Positions 37,708 to 50,082 of a DNA stretch of 64,000 bases are shown one piece after another. The stretch is from positions 36,354 through 100,353 of the forward strand of contig VTPC01091225.1 in the NCBI GenBank assembly GCA_011009095.1, given 5' to 3'. Made by a program: the position numbers and the translations under genes. The notes beneath the pieces are model-generated. The model was given only the letters and a program-made list of their open reading frames with translations, ran no database searches and was not told where the DNA came from. The stretch is from Ignelater luminosus. Its lineage: Eukaryota; Arthropoda; Insecta; Coleoptera; Elateridae. Within the stretch, counting starts at the first letter, position 1. Each line of letters starts with the position of its first letter.

Positions 37708-37764
37708 AAAAACGTTTCCCAACGTGTAACTCGAGAAGTTAAAGAAAGTTGGGATATTAGTTAA
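37708..37764 (+). CDS. wge: Candidate alternative last exon of the wge-like gene
   Basis: Ninety-four bases after the large exon's donor lies an acceptor (tttgattatag, last base 37707). Reading on in phase 0 gives KNVSQRVTREVKESWDIS and then TAA at 37762-37764. A poly(A) signal follows at 38032. Splicing here would end the protein at 780 residues, without the later exons and thus without a BAH domain. The intron would be 94 bases, a normal short insect intron. Reading straight through the donor instead gives a stop at 37659-37661. The peptide is not obviously conserved in my memory of the family, so transcript evidence is needed. Confidence 0.5.
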   Translation, partial: KNVSQRVTREVKESWDIS

Positions 37765-38031
37765 AACATCTTCAGTTTTTAAACTAAAATGAAATCTTAA
37801 TGCATTTATATAAAGATTTGTAAACTTTCATCGTATTCCAAGAATATGAGTTTTCATTTCTTAAACACTGCTTTGTAAAACTTATAAAAGTTTTCCTTGT
37901 TAAATACGTAACTATGAACACAATCTGTAAATTGTAAATTATCATTTCCAAGCATTCTTTCATTACATTCAAAGTTCTACAATTACATCTTTCTGTTAAG
38001 TGTCGCAGTTATGACAATACATTTTAAGTTA

Positions 38032-38037
38032 AATAAA
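38032..38037 (+). terminator. Possible polyadenylation signal
   Basis: AATAAA occurs 268 bases after the stop of the candidate short isoform, followed by a second near-match and a GT-containing stretch (38046 on). Such hexamers are frequent in AT-rich DNA, so it counts only together with the exon. Confidence 0.35.
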
Positions 38038-38433
38038 AATAAATATGTAATTGAATGAAAGAAGGTTTCTAAGAAACAAGGTGGATACTCCACGAATTCA
38101 AATCCATCATCATCAATAATGCACTTACTGTTAGTCTAACAGACGACTGTTGTAAAACGGAGTATTATTCTGATAGATTTAGATTTAAATTTAGGGTTCC
38201 TATTACCTCGCCGTGTTTTCAATAACCAAAGACTAAAATCTCTCAAGGATTCTTAAATATTGTCACCACAATCTGTCATGCTGTCCTACTTGTTTCTAAT
38301 GAGAAATATGTCTTCGATACTTCTTCTTCATAATTTACTGTTTGGTTTCTGAATCGAAATAATGAGTATAAAGAAATGACCTTTGGTTAATATGTTTTCT
38401 GTGTTCATATCCTTGACTCTTGATAGATTTACA

Positions 38434-38833
38434 NNNNNNNNNNNNNNNNNNNNNNNNNNNNNNNNNNNNNNNNNNNNNNNNNNNNNNNNNNNNNNNNNNN
38501 NNNNNNNNNNNNNNNNNNNNNNNNNNNNNNNNNNNNNNNNNNNNNNNNNNNNNNNNNNNNNNNNNNNNNNNNNNNNNNNNNNNNNNNNNNNNNNNNNNNN
38601 NNNNNNNNNNNNNNNNNNNNNNNNNNNNNNNNNNNNNNNNNNNNNNNNNNNNNNNNNNNNNNNNNNNNNNNNNNNNNNNNNNNNNNNNNNNNNNNNNNNN
38701 NNNNNNNNNNNNNNNNNNNNNNNNNNNNNNNNNNNNNNNNNNNNNNNNNNNNNNNNNNNNNNNNNNNNNNNNNNNNNNNNNNNNNNNNNNNNNNNNNNNN
38801 NNNNNNNNNNNNNNNNNNNNNNNNNNNNNNNNN
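38434..38833. other. Assembly gap of 400 N
   Basis: Exactly 400 ambiguous bases. A round number suggests an estimated or padded gap. A small exon could be hidden here. Confidence 1.
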
Positions 38834-39668
38834 TTACATTCAAATTACATTTCGTACTTTACATAAGTCATGAACGAAAATGATCATATGTTGAAGAATT
38901 TAGCAGCTGGTATATTTTTACTCTTATTTGGAGATTTGAAATGATACCCATGGACGCTAACCTTGAATTTAGCAACAAGAACTGATTACGCATTAATTTT
39001 CTTCTATATTGTTTTTATTAACCCCTAAGGATGTCTTGAGGATTGAAACTAACCCAACAAAGTAACCATCAATTTCATGTTAGTAAATCTTATGCTGTAC
39101 TAAAGTTCATCTATTGGTAGCCCAAAGGCTTTTTTTAATCATTGCATTATTCGCGCACTATGCTCTGATTTTAGCACTGTCACATCACCAACTCAAACGG
39201 TTTAGTTCTCTTGAATTGAAGAATCTGTTTCTACGTTATCATGATTGTGTAGTCTTGCTTCGTGTGTGGCAGAAAAGCGTTTGATCTCACTAGCAACGTG
39301 TACTATCTTGATGAATGTCATTACTGCGCACGTATCGTGGAGCGTTTACAATATTCTGTAGCACTTTATTTTGAAAAGTCTAAAATCTTAATTAATTGGG
39401 AATTTGTTCCCAAAATTCTTTGTGCAATATTTTATATCGAGTTCTTCCTGTTTCTTTTTCACATGAGTTTTTTATCTTAGTTTGGCATCTAATGTCATGT
39501 CTAGATACTTTGTGGAGTTTGCATAATGGCTAATGTTATCATTGATAATTATTGGTAACTGATTTCTTGTGATTTTTTTGATAAAGTCTAATGACGCTTT
39601 GTAGATTGTCCTTGGCTTCTTCAACGAATATACTGATCAGACCTTCTTTCCTTTCTGAACTTTTTGAT

Positions 39669-40123
39669 TAGTAGTTATATGTACCTGCTTTAAAGTTGAA
39701 TGCTTACATATAAATCCAAATTGGTGATTTGGTATTAATTGTTGATCCTCTACGATGGTACCGGTCTGTGTGATTTAGCTTCGCTTGGAGATTTTCCGGA
39801 TTTGCGTAACATGATGACTTCTGCTATCTTTCAATTGATTGGTACATGTTTTAACCCAAAGCAGGCAGGCATTAATTAAATAAATAGGTTTATTTGACTA
39901 AATCTTTTCAGTGAGTTTTAGTATTTGAGTTTTCTTGAAATTTTTGTCGGTGTTATTTCCATCTCAATTTCTTTACTTTCTTGTTTGTCAGTATTCAATA
40001 GCATACTATGATTTTGACTTTCATTTGATTTAAAGATTTGCTCAAGATGATCAGCGAACAGATCTGCTTTGTCCTGATCGGGTGAACATTGTACGATCAC
40101 TCCTTGCATTTCGTAGTTATGTT
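39669..40123. repeat. Tandem duplication inside the Jockey-like LINE, unit A
   Basis: Unit A aligns with 40124-40628. Shared strings include taaatccaaattggtgattt, ggtacatgttttaacccaaa and gcaggcaggcattaattaaa. Unit A lacks roughly 45 bases that unit B keeps (part of the IVSKIFEKLFIKRL coding stretch), and the two differ at a scattering of sites. Confidence 0.85.
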
Positions 40124-40628
40124 AGTAGTATATGTACTAGTTATAAGGTTGAGTGCTTGTATCTAAATCCAAATTGGTGATTTGGTATTAATTGTTGATT
40201 CTCTATGATGGTTTTGAGCCTTTTGATAAAAAGTTTCTCAAATATCTTTGAAACAATATTGGTAATAATGATATCGGTCTGTGTGATTAAGCTTCGCTTG
40301 GAGACTTTCCGATGACTTCTGCTATTTTTCAATTGATTGGTACATGTTTTAACCCAAAGCAGGCAGGCATTAATTAAATAAATAGGTTTATTTGACTAAA
40401 TCTTTTCAGTGAGTTTTAGTATGTGAGTTTTCTTGAAATTTTTGTCGGTGTTATTTCCACCGCAATTTCTTTACTTTCTTGTTTGTCAGTATTCAATAGC
40501 ATATTATGATTTTGACTTTCATTTGATTCAAAAATTTGCTCAAGATGGTCAGCGAACAGATCTGGTTTTTCCTGATCGGGTGAACCTTGTACGATCGCGA
40601 TCGGTCCTTGCATTTTGTAGTTGCTGTC
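40124..40628. repeat. Tandem duplication inside the Jockey-like LINE, unit B
   Basis: The fuller of the two units. It begins tagtagtatatgtact, like tagtagttatatgtacc at 39669, and ends near ccttgcattttgtagtt, like ccttgcatttcgtagtt at 40102. Confidence 0.85.
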
Positions 40629-41100
40629 CATAATGAGCGGTTTTTAGAGAGTTGATAATAGATTCTTCTTCTAGTCTCAATATTTCACGTTTATGTGTCT
40701 GAGTCGTATGTTGAAAGATATGTCAGTTATGGAAATTTGAGTTGACTTGCATGGACGCTTAACGATAGATACAGTTGAACATTTCCTTTCAAATTTAAGA
40801 GCGCGTGGACAATGTCCAATAGCCCACTCTGCATTTTGCAATTTTTGATTCTTTTTGCATAAGACCACCTCTTAGTCCAATCTGATTTTTGCTCTACTTA
40901 TTTCTACCCTGATATCATTGCCAGGCTATTTTGTTCGCATTATAGATTTACAAAAGAACCAATACTTTAGACTTATCATCAAGCAGCGTGGCTTAGCTGT
41001 TAACAAACCCCTGTTGTTCAAATCTCGTCAACTTGTTTTATCGATCAACCAGAACTGTAAACTGTATGACCCATTAGATAATAGAATATGAAAAACAGTC

Positions 41101-41520
41101 TGTTATTATTATTATTTATTGAATTCATCTAACAAGCCCAAGGTCCAGTTGCAGAATGAAAGAACAAATGAAATAAATGCAACTAATAAGGCTAGTAACT
41201 ATCCATGTCGGTGAATTTATTAAATAATTAGTTTTATAGCGCGCCAAATAAAAAATGGCAGTTCGTCGTGTACATCTGGTAAGAATGCTAAAACCATGCA
41301 GACCCAATAACTTAGGATCATCTATTAATCCATTCACAAGCTTGGACCCAGCTTCCCAATCCACTTATGCTTCTGAGCTTCACATAAGAGCAGATACTCC
41401 CCGTACAGACTCATTATGGTTTTCTACGAATAGGCATTGTCTGTCTGTGCGACCTTTAGGTGCCACTTTGCAACAGTTAAAAGGTCTTCCAAAATCCTAT
41501 CAAATCCTTTAGGGACTCAA
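41101..41520 (-). mobile_element. LINE 3' end (CR1/Jockey-like C-terminus) with AAT tail
   Basis: The minus-strand frame 41125-41364 gives KLVNGLIDDPKLL, TRCTRRTAIFYLARYKTNYL and INSPTW. This is the well-known RT C-terminal ending (KLVNGLIDSPELL...R.TR....F.....RTNYG.NSP..R). A short (AAT)n tail (41103-41116 on the plus strand as ATT) closes the element. Sequence up to 41520 shows broken frames of the same tail. It is a 5'-truncated copy. Confidence 0.75.
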
Positions 41521-41989
41521 TCTCGCAGATAAATCGTTCATGTTCGCTGCTTTTGCACCTTACGTTCAAAGACAGAAAATTTACTTTATTAGTTAAAAAA
41601 CTGTCTGTACAATACAATTGAAAAGGCCCGATTGATATGGAGATTTTAAAACGTCATGCAGAGCCGATGCCAACAGTCAGTATCATGTTGAAATGTTTGA
41701 TATGAGGTCGGAAAGCCTAGGTATTTAGTATCAACTTCCTGCGTATCATCTATGTATTTTTCTTTGTAATTTACTCCATGAAAATTCATATTGTGTTATA
41801 TACAAATAAAACACAGTTTCCACCCAACTATCTTGATATCTAAAGTATCATTTTCAGATGTTGCTAATCTTATTTCAATCAACGCTGGTAATATGTCATC
41901 TTCCCCAGCATCTTTTAATTTTTTGGTAAATTCATAAGTTCAATCTGTTGATTCACACGAGGTACTTCATGTTTACTTTTTAGATCTCG
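41521..41989. other. No gene seen
   Basis: Short intronic stretch between two LINE fragments with no recognisable motif. Confidence 0.45.
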
Positions 41990-44780
41990 TAGGATTCTAA
42001 AACATCCAATTTGTTTTTTTTTTGTCGCAAAAATGTAAAAATGTGATATTGCTTTTGGTGTTAAATCAATCAAAAGTTGTCCGTGTTTCCACAGATCTTT
42101 CCCAGGGACTTCTCCACACTGTCTTCTCCTGTGTTCGTCTTCATACCAACACGTCTCTCTCCTTCCCCTTTCAGCTCGTCCGTCATTTTCAACCTTCTTC
42201 TTCCTCTTCTTTTCTTTCCTGCGACAAAACCCTCTAAAACGTCGTTTATTAAGCAATCCCTCCTCAGTACATGTTTTATCCAATTCTTTTTTCTTTTGTT
42301 TACAACATCCAATAGTTTTCTTGTTCCCTTACGTTCTCCAAAACTTCCTTATTCCTTATCCGGTCTGTCTATTTAAAGTGTAAGTCTTCTCCACAACCAC
42401 ATCTCAAAAGCAGCAATCGTTCCTTTGTCTTTCTTCAGTAGATCTAAATCGACTTTACTTGTCGTTACTCTCTGTTTCTTTGAAAAAGTTTTTCTTTTAC
42501 TGCAATTCTTGGTTTTAGCTCATTATCACTTTTCCAGCTCGTTGTTAGTTCTGAAACCAAATACTTATATCTGTCCATGTGTTCAATTCTTTCTCTGTCT
42601 ATCTTTACCATCATATCTTCCTCTTCTTCAATTTTCATTACCTTCGTTTTCTTTACAGTTCTCCTCAACCCGAACTTATTCCTCATATCCTGCAAGTATT
42701 GGAGCATGCTTTCCAGCTTCTTCGTAGTTTATGTCTTTTTCCTTTTTTCAGCAACGCTCGACTTCCTATTCTACATATGTATATATTAGAAAGCGTGGGC
42801 TACCCTGGGCATCTTTGTTTTACTCCTCTTCCGATGTTGAACCAGCCCCTTCTTTTATCTGTCAACCTGATGACCGCTTCCTGATTTAAATGCAAACTGC
42901 TATGAGCCTCCGTTCTCTCCAATCCATCTCTTTTTCTTTTAATATCCTCACCAGCTTTTCCCGTCGCGAACAGTCGAAAGCTTTTTCCAGCTCAACAAAA
43001 CAGATGTTTAGTCGTCTTCCTTTCTCAAGATATCTCTCTCCAAGCTACCTTATTGTATCTCTTGTTCTCATTCTTTTTCTAAATCGATACTGCTCTTCTG
43101 CTACGTTCTTTTCCATCCTGTTGTTAGCCTTTTATTTAGCTTCCTTGACAGTATCTTTGCTGCATGTGTGGTCAGACTTATCGTGCGGCGGTCTTTGCAT
43201 GTTTTTGTATCCTTCTTCTTGGCTAGGGGAATCATTTCCGACGGTAGAAAATTTTTTGGCCATTGTCCACTCTTGTAAATTATATCGCAGAGCGGTGTGA
43301 CTTCCTTCAAACTTTTTTTCTGCAAGCACTTTATCAGCTCAACTGGTATCTTGTCCACTCTCTCTGCCTTTCCTTCTTTCATCTCTTTAATTGCAGACAC
43401 CACTTTCGTTTCTAAAATTCCTTCGTCCATCTTATCCTTCTCTTCTTTGATTCCAGTTCTTGTTGTTTTTCTCTGACTCCGTATAGGTCTTCCATGTAAT
43501 CTTTCCATCTTCTTAACACATCTTCTTTGTTTTTCCTCTCTTTGCTTTCTATAGCTACCTCATTTCTATTTCCAATATTTCTCTTTCTTTCGTTCCAGCT
43601 AATAGATCTAACCTTGTTGTAGAGAATGTCATACCTCCCAGCTCTTCTATTCCCTTGCATTCTTTCTCAAACTAATCATTCCTTCTCTTTTGTTTGTAAT
43701 CTTTCTGAGCACATTTTAGCTTTCGTGTAACACTTCCTTCCTCCCTCTGTATTTTGGTTTTTCAACCTTCTTCTCTTGTCCATTTTGGCTACTATTTCAG
43801 ATGTAATCTATGGCTTCGCTTTCTATAGCCAGCCATTTCCTTACTAACTTTTTCTATATCCGCCTTTATCCGGCCCTACTTCTCTTTTGCACTTTCCGAG
43901 GCAGTGTCCTTAACTGAATATTTCATTTCTCTTTCCATTTCGTGCCCTATTTTCCCTTTATTTTAATTTCTTAACCTTTCCAAATCCTACTTTTTCCTGC
44001 CAGCCGCCTTCTTTATTCTTTTTAGTCTTATCTCTACAACTGCTACTAACAGTACATGATCACTGTAAATATCAGCCTCTGGATATTCACAAACTCGCTT
44101 CAAACCGTTCCTATACCGCTTCTCTGTCAAGATGAAGTCGATCTGCCTCCTATATGCATTACCAGGTGCTTTCCAGGTATACAGTCTCTTTTTATAATTT
44201 TTGAACACAGTGTTCGTCACATTTTAACTTGTTTTCTTTACAAAATTCAATCAGTCTATCTCCATGATCATTTCGATGCCGCAGTCCGTGCTTTCCGACC
44301 AGTCCATTTACTTTTCTGTCTCACACATTTGCGTTCCAGTCTCGTACTATCATCTTAAAGTATCCTTTGCCTTCACTTCTTATTATGTTTTCTCTTCTTT
44401 CATAAACTTCTTCTACTTGATCATCATCATGGTCACTGGTTGGCATGTATACCTGGATGACCAGAATATTTTTTGGTGATGCATTTATTTTAATAGCTAT
44501 AATCGTAAATAACTTTACTTATGCTTGGCCTAACATTCTTACTAACAGTAAAAGCTACTTAATTTTTCCTTCCATAGTAGTAGAAAGATGCATCCTCACA
44601 CTCTTCTACACTACTTCTCTCCCATCTGACTTCACTGGAACCTATGATATCCACCTTGTTAATCAGCATCTCTTTTCTTTAATTTTCCAACTTATGTTGT
44701 AAGAGGGTTCTGACGTTCTATGTACCTCAATCTTTTCTTCTTCTTTTTTCCTTCACCTTTGCTGGTCGTACACCGTCCCT
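41990..44780 (-). mobile_element. LINE, near full length, with endonuclease but without the YADD box
   Basis: From 44720 downward the minus strand reads as an AP-type endonuclease: ILVIQVYMPTSDHDDDQVEE (about 44430-44490), RDWNANV and GKHGLRHRNDHGDRLIEFCK (about 44240-44330), RRQIDFILTEKRYRN and YSDHVLLV (44060-44160). RT entry is KAERVDKIPVELIK (43340-43380) and LSRKLNKRLTTG (about 43120). RGVKQRCP near 42830 is the SPTLFN-type block. Between 42780 and 42710 the sequence jumps to LQYLQDMRNKFGLRRTVKKT, so the YADD region is missing. WIKHVLRRDCLINDVLEG (42240-42300) is the usual C-terminal signature. Many stops and shifts. Confidence 0.8.
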
Positions 44781-47466
44781 TCCGGAGACTCCGCGAAGAA
44801 TCCATTATAATTCTTTGAAGTCTACTATCAACGTGGTGTCAACCTAAGTGTCATTGCTTGATTATGTTTTATTAAGTGTTTTTCTTCTTGTTTACAACAT
44901 AAATTTCTACGTGTTTGCGTTTCAGATTCGTTAGATAATAAGGCAAAACTAAGCACCACTTTGAGTTTTATTTTAGAAGAAGAATGAGCTTGTCAATGGG
45001 TATACTCAAAATACAGAGTTCAGCTATAGCTTATTTTGAATAAAACACCGTGGAAAGTGAAATTTCTTCGGTTGTCAGTTTGCGACATATAAGTAAATGT
45101 CAACACATTTCCAATAAGTTTTAAGTTTTCACGGTTAAATGTTTTATTTCAACTCAATTGTCGATGAGAATTAATATAGGAAGGTACTGACTAAACCCGA
45201 GTTTTTTACTCCGGAGCTATCTGAAGCACAAAATCTTTAGCAAAAAATTTCGTTACGGGGAAAAAAGGCAATTTCGTTCATCAAAACATTTTTGTTTCTT
45301 ACTTTGAAAAAGAGTTTAGTTGCTGTACTCTTCTGCCGCGCCAACTTTTGCTGTTTTTAGTCATCGTACAATTACCGCTCTTGTTTTTGATTATTCTGTA
45401 AGGAATTTCTTAATTATGTACAATTGAGTGGGCGCAATCAGAATAGAAAAGGGTAGCTTTTTGGCGAGATGATCACTTAAAATCTATTATTGTGTCGTAC
45501 TATGTAATGAAGATTTAAAAACGAGTAGTTCTATTAAACAGTTTTTTGCATTGCATTTTTAAAGTTTCTCTAGCTGAGATAGTTAAGGTGTTTCTGATAT
45601 CATTCAATTAGTTTATGTTTTTTCTGTACTACGTTACTTTTTGGCGATAGGAAGCAGCGAGTGTAGTATGTTAATTCCATGAAATCAGTAACAAGGAGTG
45701 TGATAACTTTAATCGTTGACTATTTAAATTCTGAGTTGTTTCTGGACCAAAAGCTAGATGTCTTATACATCATTACCTTTCTACAAGGCTTTTTCCTGTC
45801 TTGTTGAAAGACACTCCTCCAAAGAAGCTAAAAGTTTTCACGTAAACGAAATACCGGCTTATCGTACAACTCCCTACCAGGAACATCAAAGAAAATTCCA
45901 TCAGGGCCTCTTATCCTTATTGTCAATCTATTAAGAACTCGAGGTTTTAAACACTAGAAACTTGTTCCCACTGTCATCCTTTTTGTAGATATAGTTCTGT
46001 AGTTAGCAGAAGTGACATTCGTTTGACCAGTAAGCATTCCGAAATATTTGTTGGGATGCACCCATCACCATCACTACAAACTGTTTCTCCTCGTTTCACA
46101 ACTTAACACAAGTTGTGTTTTAATTTTAATATACCATTTGATGTTGAATGTTTTCATGGATCTTACTAGTAATCTTAGATTATTATACGTCTGATTCAAA
46201 GAATCATCGAACTTTCGATGATTTAAGAAGAAACGCATGACACTCTCCCAAAGTATTTAATCAATCCTTTGTTAATTAACTGATTTAGTCGGTTAATTTT
46301 AAAACTGATACACCTAGTTTGTACATGATTCAGTACACTTTCTTTTGAACTGACTGTACAATATTTCTGAAAGGCTTCCGGCCATATAACAAATTTTTAA
46401 AACTTTGGGCTTCAATATACCCAACACATTGCAAACATAGCTTAAAATGTCTTTATTTAAAACAATATCCGAGTGAAATGTCTATGTAAGAGTATTTTTA
46501 GTCAAAAGCTGTTCCTGAATTGCCTTGTTTAGGATTCTGGATTTAAGTTTTTAACAGCATTTAAGTTAAAACTGTCATCTCACGTGTGTAAACATTAATG
46601 ATAATGAAAGACGGTTTTTTCTTTAATTGTTTGATGCAAAGCATTTTAAAAGAAAAACACTAAGAACCATTTAAAATCATACCTTTTATTTATCAGCAGA
46701 CGGAGTACCTGTATAAGGACCAATTGCATTTTTATAATTAAAAGTTTCTTTAGCTCCTTGTTAATATGTATTTAGCTTGCATAAACCAAAGTTTATTGAC
46801 TTGGTTTCTTATCATTAATTGGATTTCTCAGGCACTGTTTGTAAACCTGAACCTCCTCATCTGTATTCTTATGATTACCATCTAATCTAAAAATAATAAA
46901 ATAAAATTTATTTTCTGCATAAAGAATAGCTTTCTATTTAATAGTATTGAATATTGACATCCACACAATTGTATGCATTTTTAAAACTTTTTTAGTTTGA
47001 TAAAAATAATCTCGATTTATCCAAGGTAAACTGTTTAGCTTTGCATGCAACAACGGCAAAAAGCATACGTGTGTTAATAAATGTTGAATGTGTGCTAATT
47101 AAATAGTAGAAACCAGAAGGGCGTCAAAAATTCCATAAATTTTATGATGTTTCAAATGACTCCCTAAATAGCTCGTAAACGGAACTTTCACACTCCAAGA
47201 TCGTTCTGTTTTGGCATTTATTACTGTATATAAGCTCTCAAAATAATTAGAAAATTTATTTTAGACAAGTTAAGTTGCTTTCTTATATACATTTTAGCGT
47301 TTCACTTAAAACTTTAATTTATGTTAATGTTATTAGATTCTGAAATGCCCAATTTCCAGATCTTTATGGTTTTTTATACCAATGTCTGTTTAGAGTATGA
47401 TACGGTATGATCGAATAAATTTTATATCAAGTTAGCTATAAAGTTTTTCTGTGTTGTTCTTTACAG
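44781..47466. other. Intron of the wge-like gene, no other feature seen
   Basis: AT-rich, no coding frame or recognisable repeat. It ends in a clean 3' splice site (tgttgttctttacag, last base 47466). Confidence 0.6.
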
Positions 47467-47767
47467 ATTACTGCTGATAGTCCCGTCCAGTCGTGCAAAT
47501 CGTACACACCGTTAAGTGCATTATCCAGCATGCAACCACCGGGAACTCCTGTACAACATCCTCTCGTACCAGCACAACACGTCGGCTCTCAGCACGTTAT
47601 ACCGCTTAGTGCACCGCAACATATACCTCATTCGTCCCCGCTTGGACGTCGTCACGGATGCGCGAGTGCTTTTAGTGCCCCACCAACGGGTCCATATGGA
47701 CCACCACCTCCAGCACATCATCATCCACCACCGCCACCACCACCTAGCGACCCTGGATACATACATG
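47467..47767 (+). CDS. wge: winged eye-like protein, proline/histidine-rich exon
   Basis: This 301-base exon follows an acceptor at 47461-47466 and ends at a donor gtaagt (47768). It starts in phase 0, matching the large exon's end, and leaves in phase 1. It reads ITADSPVQSCKSYTPLSALS followed by repeated Pro/Gln/His segments (HVGSQHVIPLSAPQHIPHS) and a terminal PPPPAHHHPPPPPPPSDPGY. The low-complexity character fits the disordered middle of winged eye/BAHCC1-type proteins. The overlapping antisense and shifted frames are by-products of the repetitive codons. Later exons, with the BAH domain expected in the family, are not found before 64000. Confidence 0.8.
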
Positions 47768-47773
47768 GTAAGT

Positions 47774-49589
47774 ACGAAACCTGTTGCAATCTTGTTTCAG
47801 ATTGAATTCTATTTTATGTAATTAAGTCTTTCGGGTATGTACAGACTGACCACTCAAATCAGTAGTTTCATCAATAATAAAATTAAGCGGGTCTGTTTTT
47901 AATATTCTGCTGGATCTTTTTTCTGTTCTGTTCGCAATATTTTTCTAAAACTAAAGAAAGCGTCTTTTGATATGTTTAAAGAATATTATATCCAAGCAAG
48001 GGTCTTATTTAAGCAAAAATGCTTTTCGTAACTACATAATAGGAACAATAAAAATCTCATTTTGTTAAATTTTAAATTAATGTCTAGCTTCCTATCTCCT
48101 ATAAAATTACAGACCTTATTCTGTCATTTTAGTTTACTTTAGCATCGCAAAGTAAGATATAACTATACATGTATATAAAAAAACAACAACTCGAAGCTTT
48201 ATTAGTTATTAGAGAAACAACGAGCGGGCTAGATTTTGATTTTATTGTATACACTCAATTAACGTTGCTTAGTTATACTGTTTCATGTCAAAGACGAACA
48301 ACATAGTGTGTTAAGATAGAAACAGCGATTTTACTATAAACTGGTTACATCGTAATCATATTACAACACAAAAGAAGCTTTCAGAGCTCGTAGCCGGCCA
48401 TATTTCAGCGACGCTTCCGGTAATATTACAAATGTATTTGCTTCTCTTGCTCTTCGAAAATTCCCTCTGATATTAACTTTCCGCTGTCTGCGCTGGGTAA
48501 ACTTTTCAATTAACAAATTGAGCAACAAATTAATTACACATCTGAAAATGTTTGATGTTTTTAACAGTTTTTTAAAAAATATCTCGATGATTTAACTTCA
48601 CACACAAAAGTGTTTGAAATATCTTTTTGATACAATTTGTAAAGAGAGCGAAATTCCTGACAGTGGATTTCTCAAATTCCTCAAATTATTCAGATTTAAA
48701 AGAGACCAACGGCGGTGGTTTAAAAACTATTTTAACTAAATCAGAAACTCTCAAAGTAGAGAATGTTTGTTATTTATTTAATACGTGGTGTTTTCTTTAT
48801 TGTATAGAGATAATAATTAAAACTTTACTAATCTTCTTTATATAAAGTCAGCGAAATTATTGTTCAAACAAGAGTTTGATTATTATTGTTTAATTGGTTA
48901 TTTTTAGTATATTCTCTTCTTGTTAACCTCACAAGGCCAAGAAAATATTTTGTTGTCTACGTTTTCATTATTTTTGATTTATTTTATCTTCAGCAGAAAT
49001 TCTTTCTCTTATTGTTAATTTTGCAACAAGCCAATATAGTCTTACAACGGTTCGTCTATCTTTATTCACTGAAACCCCACGATAACCTAAAAGGAATTTT
49101 CGGATTTGGTTGAACCAGGAAAAGGAAATAGTGAATTCCAGATTTACTACAAATTAAGATAACTAACTACTAATATAAATTTTATCTAAATTCGTAAACC
49201 CATTTGTATCCGTATTTAATCAAAGTTAAGGTCCTGAAAGGCAGCTCGAAATTCTAGGTCTGGTTCTGCAAACCTGGTTTTGAGTACTAAGTGTATGAAT
49301 ATCAAATACTGATTGTAAAAAATGTTTGCGAATGAAAGCATTAGAGACATTAAAATAATCAGCTCATAACGGTCTACCTCGTCATTAATGTTCAACTTTT
49401 AAATTCCTCAAAGTTAAGGCATAATACGAACCAGTTTGAAGTGAACAATAATAAACGTTTCTGTGGTAGCAAGATAAATTTAACCTCTGAATAATTCAAA
49501 TCACAAACGACTTGCATTACGTCTTAATTTCAGGAAATGCCTGCAACATAGCATTTAATGAATTTGTAAAATGAAGAAGAGTTACTGTG
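47774..49589. other. Probable intron, no feature seen
   Basis: AT-rich, starts with the donor gtaagt. No exon meeting phase 1 was recognised. Confidence 0.5.
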
Positions 49590-49990
49590 AAATGAAAAAA
49601 TCTTTTTAAAAAATTGTGCGACTCCTGTTTAACGTTCGCATGTGAACACATCGATTACCAACGTTGCCACTGAACTCATGTACTCTTCACTGATGATGAG
49701 TCTAGATTTTGTCCGACTGACTCGATGTAACGTACATGTAAGGATATGGAAACATCCTGGTAGTAGATACAGTGTGTTCATTAATGACTCTCAAAGATTT
49801 TTTTATTGACAGCTTATGTATTACTGTGATAAGAACTAATAGTTGTGAACTAGAACAACATTATTTATGTAACCCGATATGCACAAAATTAATTATCTCG
49901 GAGATTAATTTGGGCATATTCGTCGCAATTTGTCAATCACGTGACATTCAGTCATATTTGAACGCCCTGTATATCTAAGCGGCTATTCAA
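49590..49990 (+). mobile_element. Tc1-like transposase fragment
   Basis: The frame at about 49650-49725 reads IDYQRCH, a stop, then THVLFTDDESRFCPTDSM, matching the VLFTDESRFCL block with the first catalytic Asp of Tc1-like transposases (with one extra Asp here). The rest of the enzyme is not recognisable. At 49959-49977 cgccctgtatatct resembles transposon end sequences. It is a short relic. Confidence 0.55.
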
Positions 49991-50082
49991 AGGTGAGGGT
50001 GGTTTAATGAATAAGTTGGTTTGAATACTCATAGATGGCAACAATAACAACTGTATATGGTAGTCATAAAATCTCTTTTCTA

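Larger units (their letters stand above)
37765..39169. other. 3' UTR of the short isoform or intron; assembly gap inside
   Basis: No further coding signal. The stretch from 38434 to 38833 is unsequenced. Confidence 0.5.
39170..40870 (-). mobile_element. Jockey-like LINE fragment with internal duplication
   Basis: Minus-strand frames show the Jockey-type RT. The connector has KADLFADHLEQIF (40020-40080 and again 40520-40600). The fingers have IVSKIFEKLFIKRLKTIIEN then QQLIPNHQFGFRYKHSTL (40141-40260). The C-terminal end is NSTKYLDMTLDAKLR with HVKKKQEELDIKYC (39430-39520) and, near 39200-39330, NAPRYVRSNDIHQD, EIKRF, THEARLHNHDN. The palm with its YADD box is absent, since the first unit's fingers run directly into the duplicated segment. 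The element sits in the intron of the wge-like gene, antisense to it. Confidence 0.8.

Noticed and set aside
38328..38883. Frames of 148-171 codons across 38328-38883
   Set aside because: They consist almost entirely of ambiguous bases in the assembly gap.
40983..41040. tRNA-like A box (tggcttagctg) and B box (gttcaaatc)
   Set aside because: The boxes are only 27 bases apart, too close for a tRNA, and no acceptor stem pairs. At most a deleted SINE head.
47516..47821. Overlapping frames in the proline/histidine-rich exon on both strands
   Set aside because: Only the frame in phase with the splice sites and the upstream exon is credible; the others come from repetitive codons.
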